Of a DNA stretch of 64,000 nucleotides, positions 14,897 to 23,875 are shown piece after piece. Location of the stretch: the NCBI RefSeq assembly GCF_003432035.1, contig NZ_QOHO01000025.1, positions 1-64,000 on the forward strand, given 5' to 3'. Position numbers and translations under genes: made by a program. How positions within the stretch are numbered: the stretch's first letter is position 1; the number at the start of each line of letters is the position of its first letter. The DNA comes from Lacrimispora amygdalina (GTDB taxonomy: Bacteria; Bacillota; Clostridia; Lachnospirales; Lachnospiraceae). The notes below the pieces were generated by a model, which was not told where the DNA came from, searched no databases, and worked only from the letters and a program-made list of their open reading frames with translations.

Positions 14897-17575
14897 TTAA
14901 TTTTTCATTTTAGGCATATCAAATGAGCCCGATGGATAATTTCCTCTAAATGCTGAATTTTGTTTAAGTATTCTTAAGTTTGTAGCCTCACCCCACGTAG
15001 ATGGTACTCCCTTTGGAGTTGTAAAACGGTTGACAAAATTACTTGGCAACGGATCGTTATAATTATGTACGTTAGCCTGAACATTAATCCCAGCTTCTCT
15101 TGCTGCCGCAACCCTTGTATTATCAATAGTGGTATAGCTTCCATCAGGCATTTTAACTACATCAATTGGATCTCCAACCCAGCCATCTTTCTTCATACTT
15201 GTAATAATATCATCTGCACCATTTACAGAACTCTGGCTAAATCTGATTTCATTAGGATTAATACTCTTACCCGCCCCCTCAATTGCAACTTTGGCACTTC
15301 CATCTCTAGCACTTCTATTCGCCCCATCCACAACATCATCGATATACCTGACATAAGATGAAACATTGCCCCCATCATCAACTATTCTAAATGTTATCTT
15401 ACCAGCATCATCAAAATATCCCCCTCCCGCAAATGCTAGTCTGTAGCCATCTTCCCCGTGCATGCCGCTGCTTAAAAGATCCAGAGCGTCATCTATATGT
15501 TTTCTCAAAAATGCGGCTCCATCTGACGAAGTTTTATATACCAATTCCAGACCTTCCACTATCTTCTTTCCGTCTTTTCCAAGCTTTACAGCCAAATCTG
15601 TACTGGCTCCCATTACCGCCTTACCGCCTTTTCCTATCAGATCACCGATCAGCGGTGCTGTACAAATTAATGAAAGTACTGCTTCCTTGCCATTCCCCCG
15701 GCAAGCGTAAATAAAGCAATTTAGAAGATCTGCTCCGTCAAAAACAATCCCTGCAACATCAAGCATATCCTGGAATCCATCGAGAGTGCTCATATGCTCC
15801 CAAAATTTCTTTAATTTAGATTTCCCATATGTCTCATCCAACCAGCTATCATAAAAATTCAGGACTGGCTGCCCAATTGGATTCTCGTACTCACCCTTAC
15901 CATACACATTTTCTTCAAAATAGTGAAACAGCTCCTCACTGAAAAGAATATCGTCATACCCCTCTCTTCGTATTATGCTTCCATCTGAAGCATATATAGG
16001 GGGTATTGTTTTTTTTGATTTTTCGTAAATACCCAGAATCTCCTCAACAGCATCTTCCTTAACAATTTCATGCGGAACATTTTGTGGGCTTTCTATGTAG
16101 ATCTCTTCTGCCTTCATATGAACTGCATCTGGTAACAGAAGAAGTCCGCTCTCTTCACAATTAATCCAGACATATTCCTTAGCATTCATTTCTATATTTT
16201 TGCCATACCCAAGAATATTTCCTGTCTCAAGTGATAGATTTCCAGAACTGGATATATTAATCCCATTCCTATTCACACTTACTCTTGTCTGTTTTTTGTT
16301 TGACAAGCTCACTCCGCTTCCATTCAGTATCAGTTTCTGATTTCCAGGTGTTGTCCAGCTCTTTGTTTTTGAAAGCGGCTGGGATGCTGCCGAACCATCT
16401 CCTCCTGCCGAAACTTTCTTCCTCTTCAATTCTTCCTTTTTTTCTTCAGATGAGGCCTTACTCACAATGGACGAGATCCTCTCTTCTCCTGCATCTGCTC
16501 CTCCCAGAATGAAACGGTCTTCTTCCCGCATGGTTGGAAAATACAGGTACTGGCCGTCACCCTTTTCAGGCTGTCCACTGTAGCCTTTTCCCCCACCTGC
16601 ATAATATACCGGCTGTACATGCCAGCTTTCCACAGTTCCTTCCCCTATATCTGTATCCAAAGCAAGCATGGTAGATGTCAGGGAGGTTCCCAGTACCCTT
16701 CCTGATATGGCTGCTCCCGCCAGTCTAAGGTTATCCATCCGCTCCATTTTACAATTCAATGACGGTCTCAAACTATAATCATGAATCCATTGACCGCCTT
16801 TTAGGTAAGAATTCTTTGCTGTTACTACCAAATGGACTTTTAGAAATTCTACAATATCTCCGAGAAAGTAATTTTCATAGCTGTCTTTGACCTCTATCTC
16901 CAATCCCTCTGAAAGGCCTCCCGTAGTCTTATTATCCAGGTTCCTGCAGGTTTTTTCAAGACTTTTTTTAATTCGGTACTGATCAGCAGCCAAAGGCTGA
17001 GCTTTTCTTCCTGCAGGCAGTCCGATAAACATCTTTGCTCCAGGAAAACGTACTTCCGGTATAATTGGGTGCCCATAAAGAGATGCTACCCTGCGTAAAA
17101 ATTCCCAATCGCTCTCCTGGTACTGCATCAGAAATCTTCCCACTGGTTCGTCACGTCCTTCACGATTCCAGATATATGCCGCCTGATAGGGAGACAGTAT
17201 GCTGCGAACTAAACCGCCATATGTATTACTCTCCTGTTGAAAGGAACGATCTCTATTAAATCTGTCCATTATGATCGTATAGGAATAAGCCTCCAATTTT
17301 ACCACAGGTCTCCCATTAATATGTGAAAATGCAGAGGAAGTTACTATTCCGGAAAATATAGGCTCCTGTGCCTTACCTCTGGGAATCAGTGCAATCGGCA
17401 TATCTTCCCACTGCTTGCTGTTTTCATCCCATTCTATTCCATATTTCAGCCATACAATCGCCTTTAAAAAACCATGTTTCCCAAAACTCTGTTGCAGGCT
17501 TACATCTGCCAGGGAACCAAAACATTCCTTCCCAATCAATTCCAGACTTCCCTGTTCCAGAATCTCCATGTTCAT
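14897..17575 (-). CDS. VgrG/phage gene D-like carrier with C-terminal ParB-like toxin
   Basis: 892 residues. ~1-340 is a phage late-control-D/VgrG-like baseplate hub (QYQESDWEFLRRVASLYGHP is a clear signature). ~410-500 is a beta-helical spike (SVNRNGINISSSGNLSLETG). ~590-720 is a pre-toxin helical region (GIVFDGADLLN, LICTAPLIGDLIGKGGKA). At ~770 the junction VAIEGAGKSINP precedes a ~115-residue ParB/Srx-like nuclease tip: EIRFSQSSV, GWVGDPIDVVKMPDGSYTTI, DNTRVAAAREAGI. Its start overlaps the DUF4280 stop. The junction DNA (15267-15281) is identical to that of orphan tip 1. It is most likely a delivered antibacterial effector. Confidence 0.85.
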   Translation of the reverse strand: MNMEILEQGSLELIGKECFGSLADVSLQQSFGKHGFLKAIVWLKYGIEWDENSKQWEDMPIALIPRGKAQEPIFSGIVTSSAFSHINGRPVVKLEAYSYTIIMDRFNRDRSFQQESNTYGGLVRSILSPYQAAYIWNREGRDEPVGRFLMQYQESDWEFLRRVASLYGHPIIPEVRFPGAKMFIGLPAGRKAQPLAADQYRIKKSLEKTCRNLDNKTTGGLSEGLEIEVKDSYENYFLGDIVEFLKVHLVVTAKNSYLKGGQWIHDYSLRPSLNCKMERMDNLRLAGAAISGRVLGTSLTSTMLALDTDIGEGTVESWHVQPVYYAGGGKGYSGQPEKGDGQYLYFPTMREEDRFILGGADAGEERISSIVSKASSEEKKEELKRKKVSAGGDGSAASQPLSKTKSWTTPGNQKLILNGSGVSLSNKKQTRVSVNRNGINISSSGNLSLETGNILGYGKNIEMNAKEYVWINCEESGLLLLPDAVHMKAEEIYIESPQNVPHEIVKEDAVEEILGIYEKSKKTIPPIYASDGSIIRREGYDDILFSEELFHYFEENVYGKGEYENPIGQPVLNFYDSWLDETYGKSKLKKFWEHMSTLDGFQDMLDVAGIVFDGADLLNCFIYACRGNGKEAVLSLICTAPLIGDLIGKGGKAVMGASTDLAVKLGKDGKKIVEGLELVYKTSSDGAAFLRKHIDDALDLLSSGMHGEDGYRLAFAGGGYFDDAGKITFRIVDDGGNVSSYVRYIDDVVDGANRSARDGSAKVAIEGAGKSINPNEIRFSQSSVNGADDIITSMKKDGWVGDPIDVVKMPDGSYTTIDNTRVAAAREAGINVQANVHNYNDPLPSNFVNRFTTPKGVPSTWGEATNLRILKQNSAFRGNYPSGSFDMPKMKN

Positions 17576-18723
17576 TCCCCCTTCTTTAAATCTTCTCTCA
17601 GCGCTCCAAGAAATAAATCAGCAACCTTATTCGCGTTCTTTGACTGTTCTTGTACAATTTCTCCCAGCTTTGGATCTCCCTCTATGTTAAAAGGCATATG
17701 ATCTTGTATTCTTCCTGTAATCATGTTGTGTAAAATACCTATATTCTGTTCTGTAACAGATAGTTCATTTGGGTCATAGCCTTGATCCAGGCAATATCTG
17801 TCTCTCCATTCCTGTGGCGGATAACTGGCATATGATTGGTATCTTCCATAACTATCGTAGTCTGGATCACTGTAAGAGTTAAAAAAACTGTTTAGAAATT
17901 CATAGGAATTTTTTCCACGCTCCTGTCGGCATGCTTCCAAATATCCGTTATACATTCCCCTGTCTTCTGCAATAGTCTGTGATACACATTCCCATTCATC
18001 TTTCGTTCCATTAAGAGCTTTATTAACCCCCATCATATAACTTAAATCAATAGGTCCGTTCTCCCCATCTTCAATATAAAGACCACGTTCAAAGTAATTG
18101 AATAAATGCGGGTTTGTTTTTTCTAAATAAGAACAGAATTCGCGATTAGTCCCATTGCTTTTATAATCCCAACAAATGTCCTGACCTAAATATCCATTCC
18201 ACAGCAGTACACTATCCATTATTGCAGATTTCTGTTTTGGCGAAATTCCATGTTTACTAATATAGTCATCAACAATACTGTTTAATTGCAAAAGCCGTTC
18301 CTGCATTTCCTGGATTAGTGCTTCTTGCGTCTGCCCCGAATCAACAAGTGAAATAATGCCTAACCCCGTCTCACAAATAGTCCAGCCATCATCCAGTAAA
18401 GCTTTATATCCTCCTAAAAAAACATCTTCCTTCGCATTTTGCCATTGAAGCCTTACAGACATCTCACATGGTATATCATTACATAAAACCAACTGCTGTT
18501 GACTCTTCAATCCATCTCTGTACTCACGCTTTACAGAAGCCACAAACGGACTCCTGCACGAACCAAAGGTTCCATTACAACACAATTTTCCAATATCACA
18601 TTCACTGGCAATCAGCTTATCTCCAGTATAAATATGACGGTCATCCCATGGTTTTAATTTACAAGTACCATTCCCATACTGGCAGCTTAGAAGAGCTTCT
18701 TCTATTACATACTTTTTTGACAT
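17572..18723 (-). CDS. DUF4280 PAAR-like spike-tip protein with helical extension
   Basis: 383 residues. The first ~125 match DUF4280, a PAAR-like domain: YVIEEALLSCQYGNGTCKLK and the Cys-rich SECDIGKLCCNGTFGSCRSP, typical of metal-bound spike tips. The remaining ~250 residues are helical and acidic, of unknown role (GISPKQKSAIMDSVLLWNGY, GVNKALNGTKDEWECVSQTI). PAAR-like tips cap VgrG spikes and carry effectors. It overlaps the following VgrG-toxin gene by four bases, so the two are translationally coupled, in keeping with a shared particle. Confidence 0.85.
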   Translation of the reverse strand: MSKKYVIEEALLSCQYGNGTCKLKPWDDRHIYTGDKLIASECDIGKLCCNGTFGSCRSPFVASVKREYRDGLKSQQQLVLCNDIPCEMSVRLQWQNAKEDVFLGGYKALLDDGWTICETGLGIISLVDSGQTQEALIQEMQERLLQLNSIVDDYISKHGISPKQKSAIMDSVLLWNGYLGQDICWDYKSNGTNREFCSYLEKTNPHLFNYFERGLYIEDGENGPIDLSYMMGVNKALNGTKDEWECVSQTIAEDRGMYNGYLEACRQERGKNSYEFLNSFFNSYSDPDYDSYGRYQSYASYPPQEWRDRYCLDQGYDPNELSVTEQNIGILHNMITGRIQDHMPFNIEGDPKLGEIVQEQSKNANKVADLFLGALREDLKKGE

Positions 18724-18729
18724 CTCAAA

Positions 18730-19239
18730 TCACTCCTGACTTGTTTTAACCATCGACCAGTTATATCCGGTTATATTTTCTCTTATCATTTCTTCCAGTA
18801 CATCTGCTGAAACAATCAGTCTGATGCGTCTGAGAGATCTTACGCCAAATACCCGGTTTGCACCAATGATTTTTTTATTTAAAATCAGTTCCCTGATATC
18901 ACCATTCTTAAAATATTCTGTATCACTGTGGATTGCTTCCAGAATTCTTGGCATCATAAAACAATAGGGCAGAATTTGTCTCTGCTTTACGCTTCCAAAT
19001 GCACATGGACGGTATCTGCCTCCTTTTTGGTATTTTTTCCAAATATATTTAACTGGGTCTGAAATCAAAAATGCATCACCATCATAAAAAGGCAAAAACA
19101 TTAAATAATCGTCCGGCTCCTTTGACAGCCCTGGCAGAAAAAATGGTTCAGATCTTGCCCATATTTCAGTCACATGGGGAACCTCAGGTTTTATTACATT
19201 CCACCAGTCATCCTTTTGCGTGATTCTATAATATTCCAT
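18730..19239 (-). CDS. Unknown effector-operon protein, DUF1629-like
   Basis: 169 residues with no signal or membrane segment. The middle (PYCFMMPRILEAIHSDTEYF, then IGANRVFGVRSLRRIRLIVS) has the rhythm of DUF1629/Imm43-type proteins, which occur beside VgrG or polymorphic toxin genes, but the match is weak. It ends six bases before the DUF4280 start and overlaps the preceding gene by 14 bases. Possible roles are adaptor/chaperone for loading the DUF4280-VgrG pair or an immunity protein. Confidence 0.5.
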   Translation of the reverse strand: MEYYRITQKDDWWNVIKPEVPHVTEIWARSEPFFLPGLSKEPDDYLMFLPFYDGDAFLISDPVKYIWKKYQKGGRYRPCAFGSVKQRQILPYCFMMPRILEAIHSDTEYFKNGDIRELILNKKIIGANRVFGVRSLRRIRLIVSADVLEEMIRENITGYNWSMVKTSQE

Positions 19240-19840
19240 TCCACCACCTGCCTAAATTGTTTGTATACTCGTTGGTTACCATAATCGTTTCAAACGGTCC
19301 TCTATATTCCCCTATCTGAATCTGAATTCCTTCCGATAGTTTAAGTTTAGTAAATTCTTCCAAGTTAATGATATGTACCAATGATTCCTCCAAAAGATAT
19401 TTCAGTAATCTGTTGCAGTTAATAAGTTCTGCAAGAATTATGCGGTCTAATTCCATTCCTCCAATCTTAAGGATATATTTCTTGCTGTCCTTCTTAACAG
19501 CTTCGCAGAATTCATTAAATTTTTCATAGAACCAGTCGAGACTAAGTTCGTGTACTGCAATTGGCTGTGAAAGATAAAACAGACTTCCATATCCTTCTAA
19601 AATATAAAAAGGCTTATTGCTAAGTGCCTTTGACCGGACAAGTGAGAGCTGAATATAACGAACAGATTCTCCTGATTTTTCGCATTCATTGAGCAATATA
19701 AGAAAATCATTTACGAAAGCTTCTATCTTCTTCTGTCTTAATTCTATCTTCAACTCATCTAAGGAACTTAATAAAAAAATTCTGGATCTTTCTTTCACAT
19801 CTTTCTCTAAAAAAATTTTCAGTGCTTCCGCTTTCTGCAT
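19226..19840 (-). CDS. Unknown effector-operon protein
   Basis: 204 residues from ATG at 19840, preceded by AGGGGGG; a TTG three bases earlier also opens the frame. The N-terminal half is helical and charged (EALKIFLEKDVKERSRIFLL). The middle has HELSLDWFYEKFNEFCEAVK, and the end is beta-rich (LSEGIQIQIGEYRGPFETIM). I do not recognise it. Its place between the two spike genes suggests an assembly factor or adaptor specific to these gram-positive VgrG islands. Confidence 0.55.
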   Translation of the reverse strand: MQKAEALKIFLEKDVKERSRIFLLSSLDELKIELRQKKIEAFVNDFLILLNECEKSGESVRYIQLSLVRSKALSNKPFYILEGYGSLFYLSQPIAVHELSLDWFYEKFNEFCEAVKKDSKKYILKIGGMELDRIILAELINCNRLLKYLLEESLVHIINLEEFTKLKLSEGIQIQIGEYRGPFETIMVTNEYTNNLGRWWNGIL

Positions 19841-19850
19841 CAAATCCCCC

Positions 19851-20060
19851 CTATTTCTGGTCTTTATAACACTGACTGCTTACCATGGACTGAATGATAT
19901 TATAGTATCCCTTCTGCACTGCCTTTTCCATTTGGGTCCCTGTTGGGAAAAAAACCTTGCCCGCCGCACTGAAAATTCCATTAGATACGCTTTTTCCAAA
20001 ATTATTTTTTAATTCTGACATAATAATAGCCTGTTTGGGATTTGCTCCTGTCGTAATCAT
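19851..20060 (-). CDS. Small conserved-looking protein of the VgrG island
   Basis: 69 residues from ATG at 20060, chosen because AAAGGAG lies eight bases upstream; an earlier in-frame ATG at 20081 lacks a ribosome site. Text: MITTGANPKQAIIMSELKNN, then GIFSAAGKVFFPTGTQMEKA. It is amphipathic without a signal peptide. Family unknown. It lies 13 bp after the VgrG-like stop and 10 bp before the next start, so it is firmly part of the operon. Confidence 0.55.
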   Translation of the reverse strand: MITTGANPKQAIIMSELKNNFGKSVSNGIFSAAGKVFFPTGTQMEKAVQKGYYNIIQSMVSSQCYKDQK

Positions 20061-20073
20061 TCCATCTGCTCCT

Positions 20074-21798
20074 TTATTCATTTATCTTTATATCCGTACC
20101 CTGTATTCCTATCTTCTCAGGTACTATTTCCAATCCACACTGATCACAATTTATCTGAATCTTTTCTTTTGCTGATATGTTAAGAGTTTTACCTGCTGAT
20201 AGATTAATATCTTCTGCTGCATAAAAAGTTATTTTATTATTGGAGGTAATCGTAATATTCGAACCTGCCAACCCAATAAAGGTCCCATCATTACAGACTA
20301 TAGAGACGCTGCCATTCGAGTCATCTAAAATTACCATTTTCCCACCTTTCGTACATAGGACCTTTGTGTTTTCATTAGCGGCCAGGGTCTGGAAATCATA
20401 ATTGGGCTGAGCACTTTTTGCTACTGTTCCGGAGGTCCCCCCCATACCTCTTTGAGCATTCCCACCATTATTTTCAGCCTGCCCTTGCTGCTGGGAAGAT
20501 GCCTTATCATTGTTCTCCTTATAGGTAACGGAAGCATTGATAAGCTTTCCATTTTGAGGATTGGCCAGCATTTCCAATATTGGTGAAATGTCTATTTCTG
20601 TCTCTTCCGTTCCCTGCATCTGTTTAACAGAATCTGTTCCTGCCTGCTTTCCAGTATCCCCAGAAGTACCATCTGTCTTTTGAGATGCGGAATCAATTAC
20701 AGCCTTTTGTGGAACTGTTCTGACAGAATTCAATACAAAAGCATGATTCTCTATATTGTCTGGAAAATACAAATTTACTCTGTCTCCATTCTCTGGCATG
20801 CAATAAAAGGTGGAATAAAAAGTAGAGTAAAGAAACCAGCATTCATTTTCATTTAACGCATCAATATCAAGTGATACCTTTATTTGGTTATTCTTCACCT
20901 CTTTTACACTTCCAGGAAGCGATAAACCTGTTATATATGGATTTCTTTCTTGAGGGACATAAAAGCCTTTTTTACCATATAGATAACACTCCTGTGAAAT
21001 TATATGGTTTTGTATTACCACATCTGCTTTCTTAACGTAACATTTAATTCCCTTATAAAGTACACAGTCTCCTACTTCAAAGACCGGAACTTCCGGACTA
21101 TCTATCTTCCATTTAAAATACTGCTGCTCTCCCTGATAATCATCTGCTGCTGTTTCTGATTTATTAATAGAACTATGTATAATCTCTACCTGACACTCAT
21201 CTTCTAGGGAAATCTCGAATACTTTAGTTTTCCAAATTACTCCAAATGTAAATTTTGCACCTTTCGTATTATGACTGGCTACCAGCGGAACATGAAGAAA
21301 GGAGGCTACTCTCTTAAGAAATTCCCAGTCTGTCTCATTGTATTGCACTGCAAAACGGTTTAAAGATTTTCCTGATACTTCAGGGTTTAATATGTAATTG
21401 GCCCCCTGGTAATCTTTTAAAATAAATTCAATAATTTCCTTATATGAGGCAGTCTGCTTTTGAAAAGAATGATACTGTTTATTTTTATCCAGCAAACTGC
21501 TAAATGACCTTGCTTCCAAACAAAGCTCCTGATATTGTTTTCCTTCAGATACACTAACCTGAATATCAATATAAGTTACAATACCCCAGAAAATATTTTC
21601 AGGCTGATCTGATAGTTGTACCTGCACATCAGTACTTGTGTCAGCAATAATAAGCTGTCGATAGCTATTCTCCCTGACAATCCCCTGTATTTTCAGTTTT
21701 GTATGTTCTCCTGTGTTTTTTTGAATATTTATCATGGGATTAATTAAAAATATTTCTTGGGAATTTAACATGATTTTTATGTTTATATATTCCGCCAT
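20074..21798 (-). CDS. VgrG / phage late-control D-like spike protein
   Basis: 574 residues. ~1-330 is the hub domain; VQYNETDWEFLKRVASFLHV is the same signature as in the toxin-bearing paralogue at 14897. ~380-460 is a Gln/Ser/Gly-rich linker (SSQQQGQAENNGGNAQRGMG). ~490-574 is a beta-helical needle with repeats such as TITSNNKITFYAAEDINLSA and GKTLNISAKEKIQINCDQCG. It has no toxin extension. AAGGAGG precedes the ATG by eight bases, and a TATAAT lies upstream on the minus strand at 21894-21899 with no good -35. It is the first gene of the operon. No sheath, tube or baseplate gene is in the window. Confidence 0.85.
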   Translation of the reverse strand: MAEYINIKIMLNSQEIFLINPMINIQKNTGEHTKLKIQGIVRENSYRQLIIADTSTDVQVQLSDQPENIFWGIVTYIDIQVSVSEGKQYQELCLEARSFSSLLDKNKQYHSFQKQTASYKEIIEFILKDYQGANYILNPEVSGKSLNRFAVQYNETDWEFLKRVASFLHVPLVASHNTKGAKFTFGVIWKTKVFEISLEDECQVEIIHSSINKSETAADDYQGEQQYFKWKIDSPEVPVFEVGDCVLYKGIKCYVKKADVVIQNHIISQECYLYGKKGFYVPQERNPYITGLSLPGSVKEVKNNQIKVSLDIDALNENECWFLYSTFYSTFYCMPENGDRVNLYFPDNIENHAFVLNSVRTVPQKAVIDSASQKTDGTSGDTGKQAGTDSVKQMQGTEETEIDISPILEMLANPQNGKLINASVTYKENNDKASSQQQGQAENNGGNAQRGMGGTSGTVAKSAQPNYDFQTLAANENTKVLCTKGGKMVILDDSNGSVSIVCNDGTFIGLAGSNITITSNNKITFYAAEDINLSAGKTLNISAKEKIQINCDQCGLEIVPEKIGIQGTDIKINE

Positions 21799-21993
21799 AA
21801 AATTTCCTCCTTTTAAATTTGTCTCTTTGAATCTCCTTAATCATATAAAATTACAATTAGTTCCAATAATTACAAAATAATATATTTTAAAATATTATAC
21901 TTTATTTCGTAACATTTTTGCGTGTCATGTAATAAATAACGCTCTAAATGTAATTTTTGGTAAGATTCTGTCCATTTTGGGCACAAAAAGGTA

Positions 21994-22032
21994 CAAAAAA
22001 GCGGTACCAGAGTTTCTCTCTCCGATACCGCA
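21994..22032 (-). terminator. Terminator of the flotillin gene
   Basis: The GCGGTA/TACCGC stem (22001-22008 with 22025-22031) is followed by TTTTTTG on the minus strand and lies eight bases past the flotillin stop. Confidence 0.85.
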
Positions 22033-22039
22033 ATCCTCA

Positions 22040-23608
22040 TTACATAGTTGGTTCTGTATCTGTTCCTGTATCTGTTCCTGTATCTGTTCCTGCATCTGCT
22101 TTCTGAACCACCGTCTTGTCTTCCTGTTTAATGGTAATCTCCGGCACTCCACTGATGTTAATATTCCGGTTTACCTTCGCATCATAGGTTCCGGCTTTTA
22201 CAATATCACCTAAATCAATACCAGTGGTTTCCTTCATGGATTCAAACAGTTTTGCCATAACGGCAGGAACGTTGCCGGATACAGAATCAAGGCTGCCGCC
22301 TTCTCCGCCTCCGATGATAGTAATCTTATCAATCTGAGAAAGAGGTTCTGCAATCTTTCCTGCCACTTCCGGCAATACCTTAATGATCATTTCAGCAACA
22401 GCCGCATTGTTGTATTTCTGATAAGCCTGGGCTTTCTTTTCCATGGCTTCTGCTTCTGCAAGACCCTTTGCCTTGATGGCTTCCGCTTCCGCTTCACCCA
22501 CCATACGGATTCCCTGGGCTTCCTGCTCTTTTGTATAACGCTCGGCTTCTGCACTTGCCTTCTGTGCTTCTGCCTCCTGAACCTTTTCAAACCTCTTGGC
22601 TTCCGCGTTTTTCTGACGCTCATAAAGCTCGGCTTCTGCCTTCTGCTGTCTGGCAAATTTATCGGCTTCCGCTTTCTTTCTGATTTCCGCATCAAGAGAT
22701 TTTTCCATAACTTCGGCTTCCCGCTGCTTAATTAAAACTTCTTTTTCCTGCTTGGCAATGTCCGCATCAGCCGAAGTGATCTCAATGGTTTTACGCTGTT
22801 CTTCCTGCTGAATCTGGTATGCAGCATCTGCCTCTGCCTTTTTCACATCAGCAATTTTCTTTAAGTCGGATTTCTGAATATCCAGCTCATTATTTTTGAT
22901 CGCTATTTCCCGCTCCGAATTGATTCTTGCATCATTGGCCTGTTTATCTGCAGATGCCTTTGCAATGGCGATCTCTTTATCCGCTTCGGCTTTTGCAATG
23001 GCTGCCTTCTTCTTAATCTGGGAAATATTGTCAATACCAAGGTCATCTATAACACCGTTGGCATCGGAAAAGTTCTGTACGTTAAAGCTGACGATGTCAA
23101 GTCCCATGGCTGCAAGATCCGGCATGGCATTTTCCTTCACCAGCTCTGCAAATTTCATACGGTCGCTGACCATCTCTTCCAGTCTCATGCGCCCAACAAT
23201 TTCACGCATGTTTCCTTCTAAAACCTCTCTCGCCACCGAGCCTATGTATTCGGAATTCTGATTTAAGAAGTTCTGTGCTGCCAAAGACAATTTGCCTGGC
23301 TCACTGCTGATTTTCACATTAACAGCCGCATCTACCTGGATATTAATGTAATCCGCAGTAGGAACCGCATTGGATGTCTTAACGTCAATCGGGATCAGCT
23401 TTAAACTCAATCGGTCAATCCGCTCAAGAAACGGAATCTTAATGCTGGCTTTGCCGATCACCGTCTTTCTTCTTAAACCGGAAATAATAAATGCCATATC
23501 CGGCGGAGCCTTTACGTATCCTGACATCAGGATACCCAGGATAACTACAACAAGAACAACGGTGATAATTGTGGAAATCATACTCATATTGATCATACTC
23601 ATACTCAT
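22040..23608 (-). CDS. Flotillin-like membrane scaffold protein
   Basis: 522 residues. A membrane segment (~10-30, TVVLVVVILGILMSGYV) is followed by an SPFH domain (~40-200), then a long Ala/Glu-rich coiled coil (~210-410) with the repeated AEAE/AKA pattern of flotillins (MVGEAEAEAIKAKGLAEAEA), and a C-terminal tail. Flotillins organise membrane microdomains. No NfeD partner gene is adjacent, unlike Bacillus YuaF-YuaG. The tail ends in GTDTGTDTGTDT, encoded by three 12-bp direct repeats, so its length may vary by slippage. A strong promoter lies at 23672-23700. Confidence 0.93.
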   Translation of the reverse strand: MSMSMINMSMISTIITVVLVVVILGILMSGYVKAPPDMAFIISGLRRKTVIGKASIKIPFLERIDRLSLKLIPIDVKTSNAVPTADYINIQVDAAVNVKISSEPGKLSLAAQNFLNQNSEYIGSVAREVLEGNMREIVGRMRLEEMVSDRMKFAELVKENAMPDLAAMGLDIVSFNVQNFSDANGVIDDLGIDNISQIKKKAAIAKAEADKEIAIAKASADKQANDARINSEREIAIKNNELDIQKSDLKKIADVKKAEADAAYQIQQEEQRKTIEITSADADIAKQEKEVLIKQREAEVMEKSLDAEIRKKAEADKFARQQKAEAELYERQKNAEAKRFEKVQEAEAQKASAEAERYTKEQEAQGIRMVGEAEAEAIKAKGLAEAEAMEKKAQAYQKYNNAAVAEMIIKVLPEVAGKIAEPLSQIDKITIIGGGEGGSLDSVSGNVPAVMAKLFESMKETTGIDLGDIVKAGTYDAKVNRNINISGVPEITIKQEDKTVVQKADAGTDTGTDTGTDTEPTM

Positions 23609-23671
23609 ATATTCTTTTCCCCTTTCTATTGGTGTAATATTTCGAACTGTTCATAAAATACAGTCTTATTT

Positions 23672-23700
23672 ATTATAACAAACAATACTCTTGGTTTCAA
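23672..23700 (-). promoter_or_regulatory. Sigma-A-type promoter of the flotillin gene
   Basis: On the minus strand, TTGAAA (23695-23700), 17-bp spacer, TATAAT (23672-23677), 64 bp before the ATG. Confidence 0.75.
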
Positions 23701-23875
23701 TTCAACAATACTTAAGCTTTTCTTAATAAATTATCCGAATTTGATATTATCATTGTGGTTTTTTCTATCAAATGTTTGTCCCAACCAGATTTTATCACAC
23801 CGGCATGTACCAGCAGAATATACTGGTATGAGAGTGCTAACATAACTAAATTATGATTTCTTGAAAGGAGTCTTC

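Noticed and set aside
1-22000. Prophage
   Set aside because: The VgrG/gene D-like proteins are the only phage-like genes; no capsid, terminase, portal, integrase or lysis genes are visible.
22387-22695. Arg/Lys-rich 102-codon frame inside the flotillin gene
   Set aside because: Out-of-frame reading of the repetitive Ala/Glu coiled-coil coding sequence.
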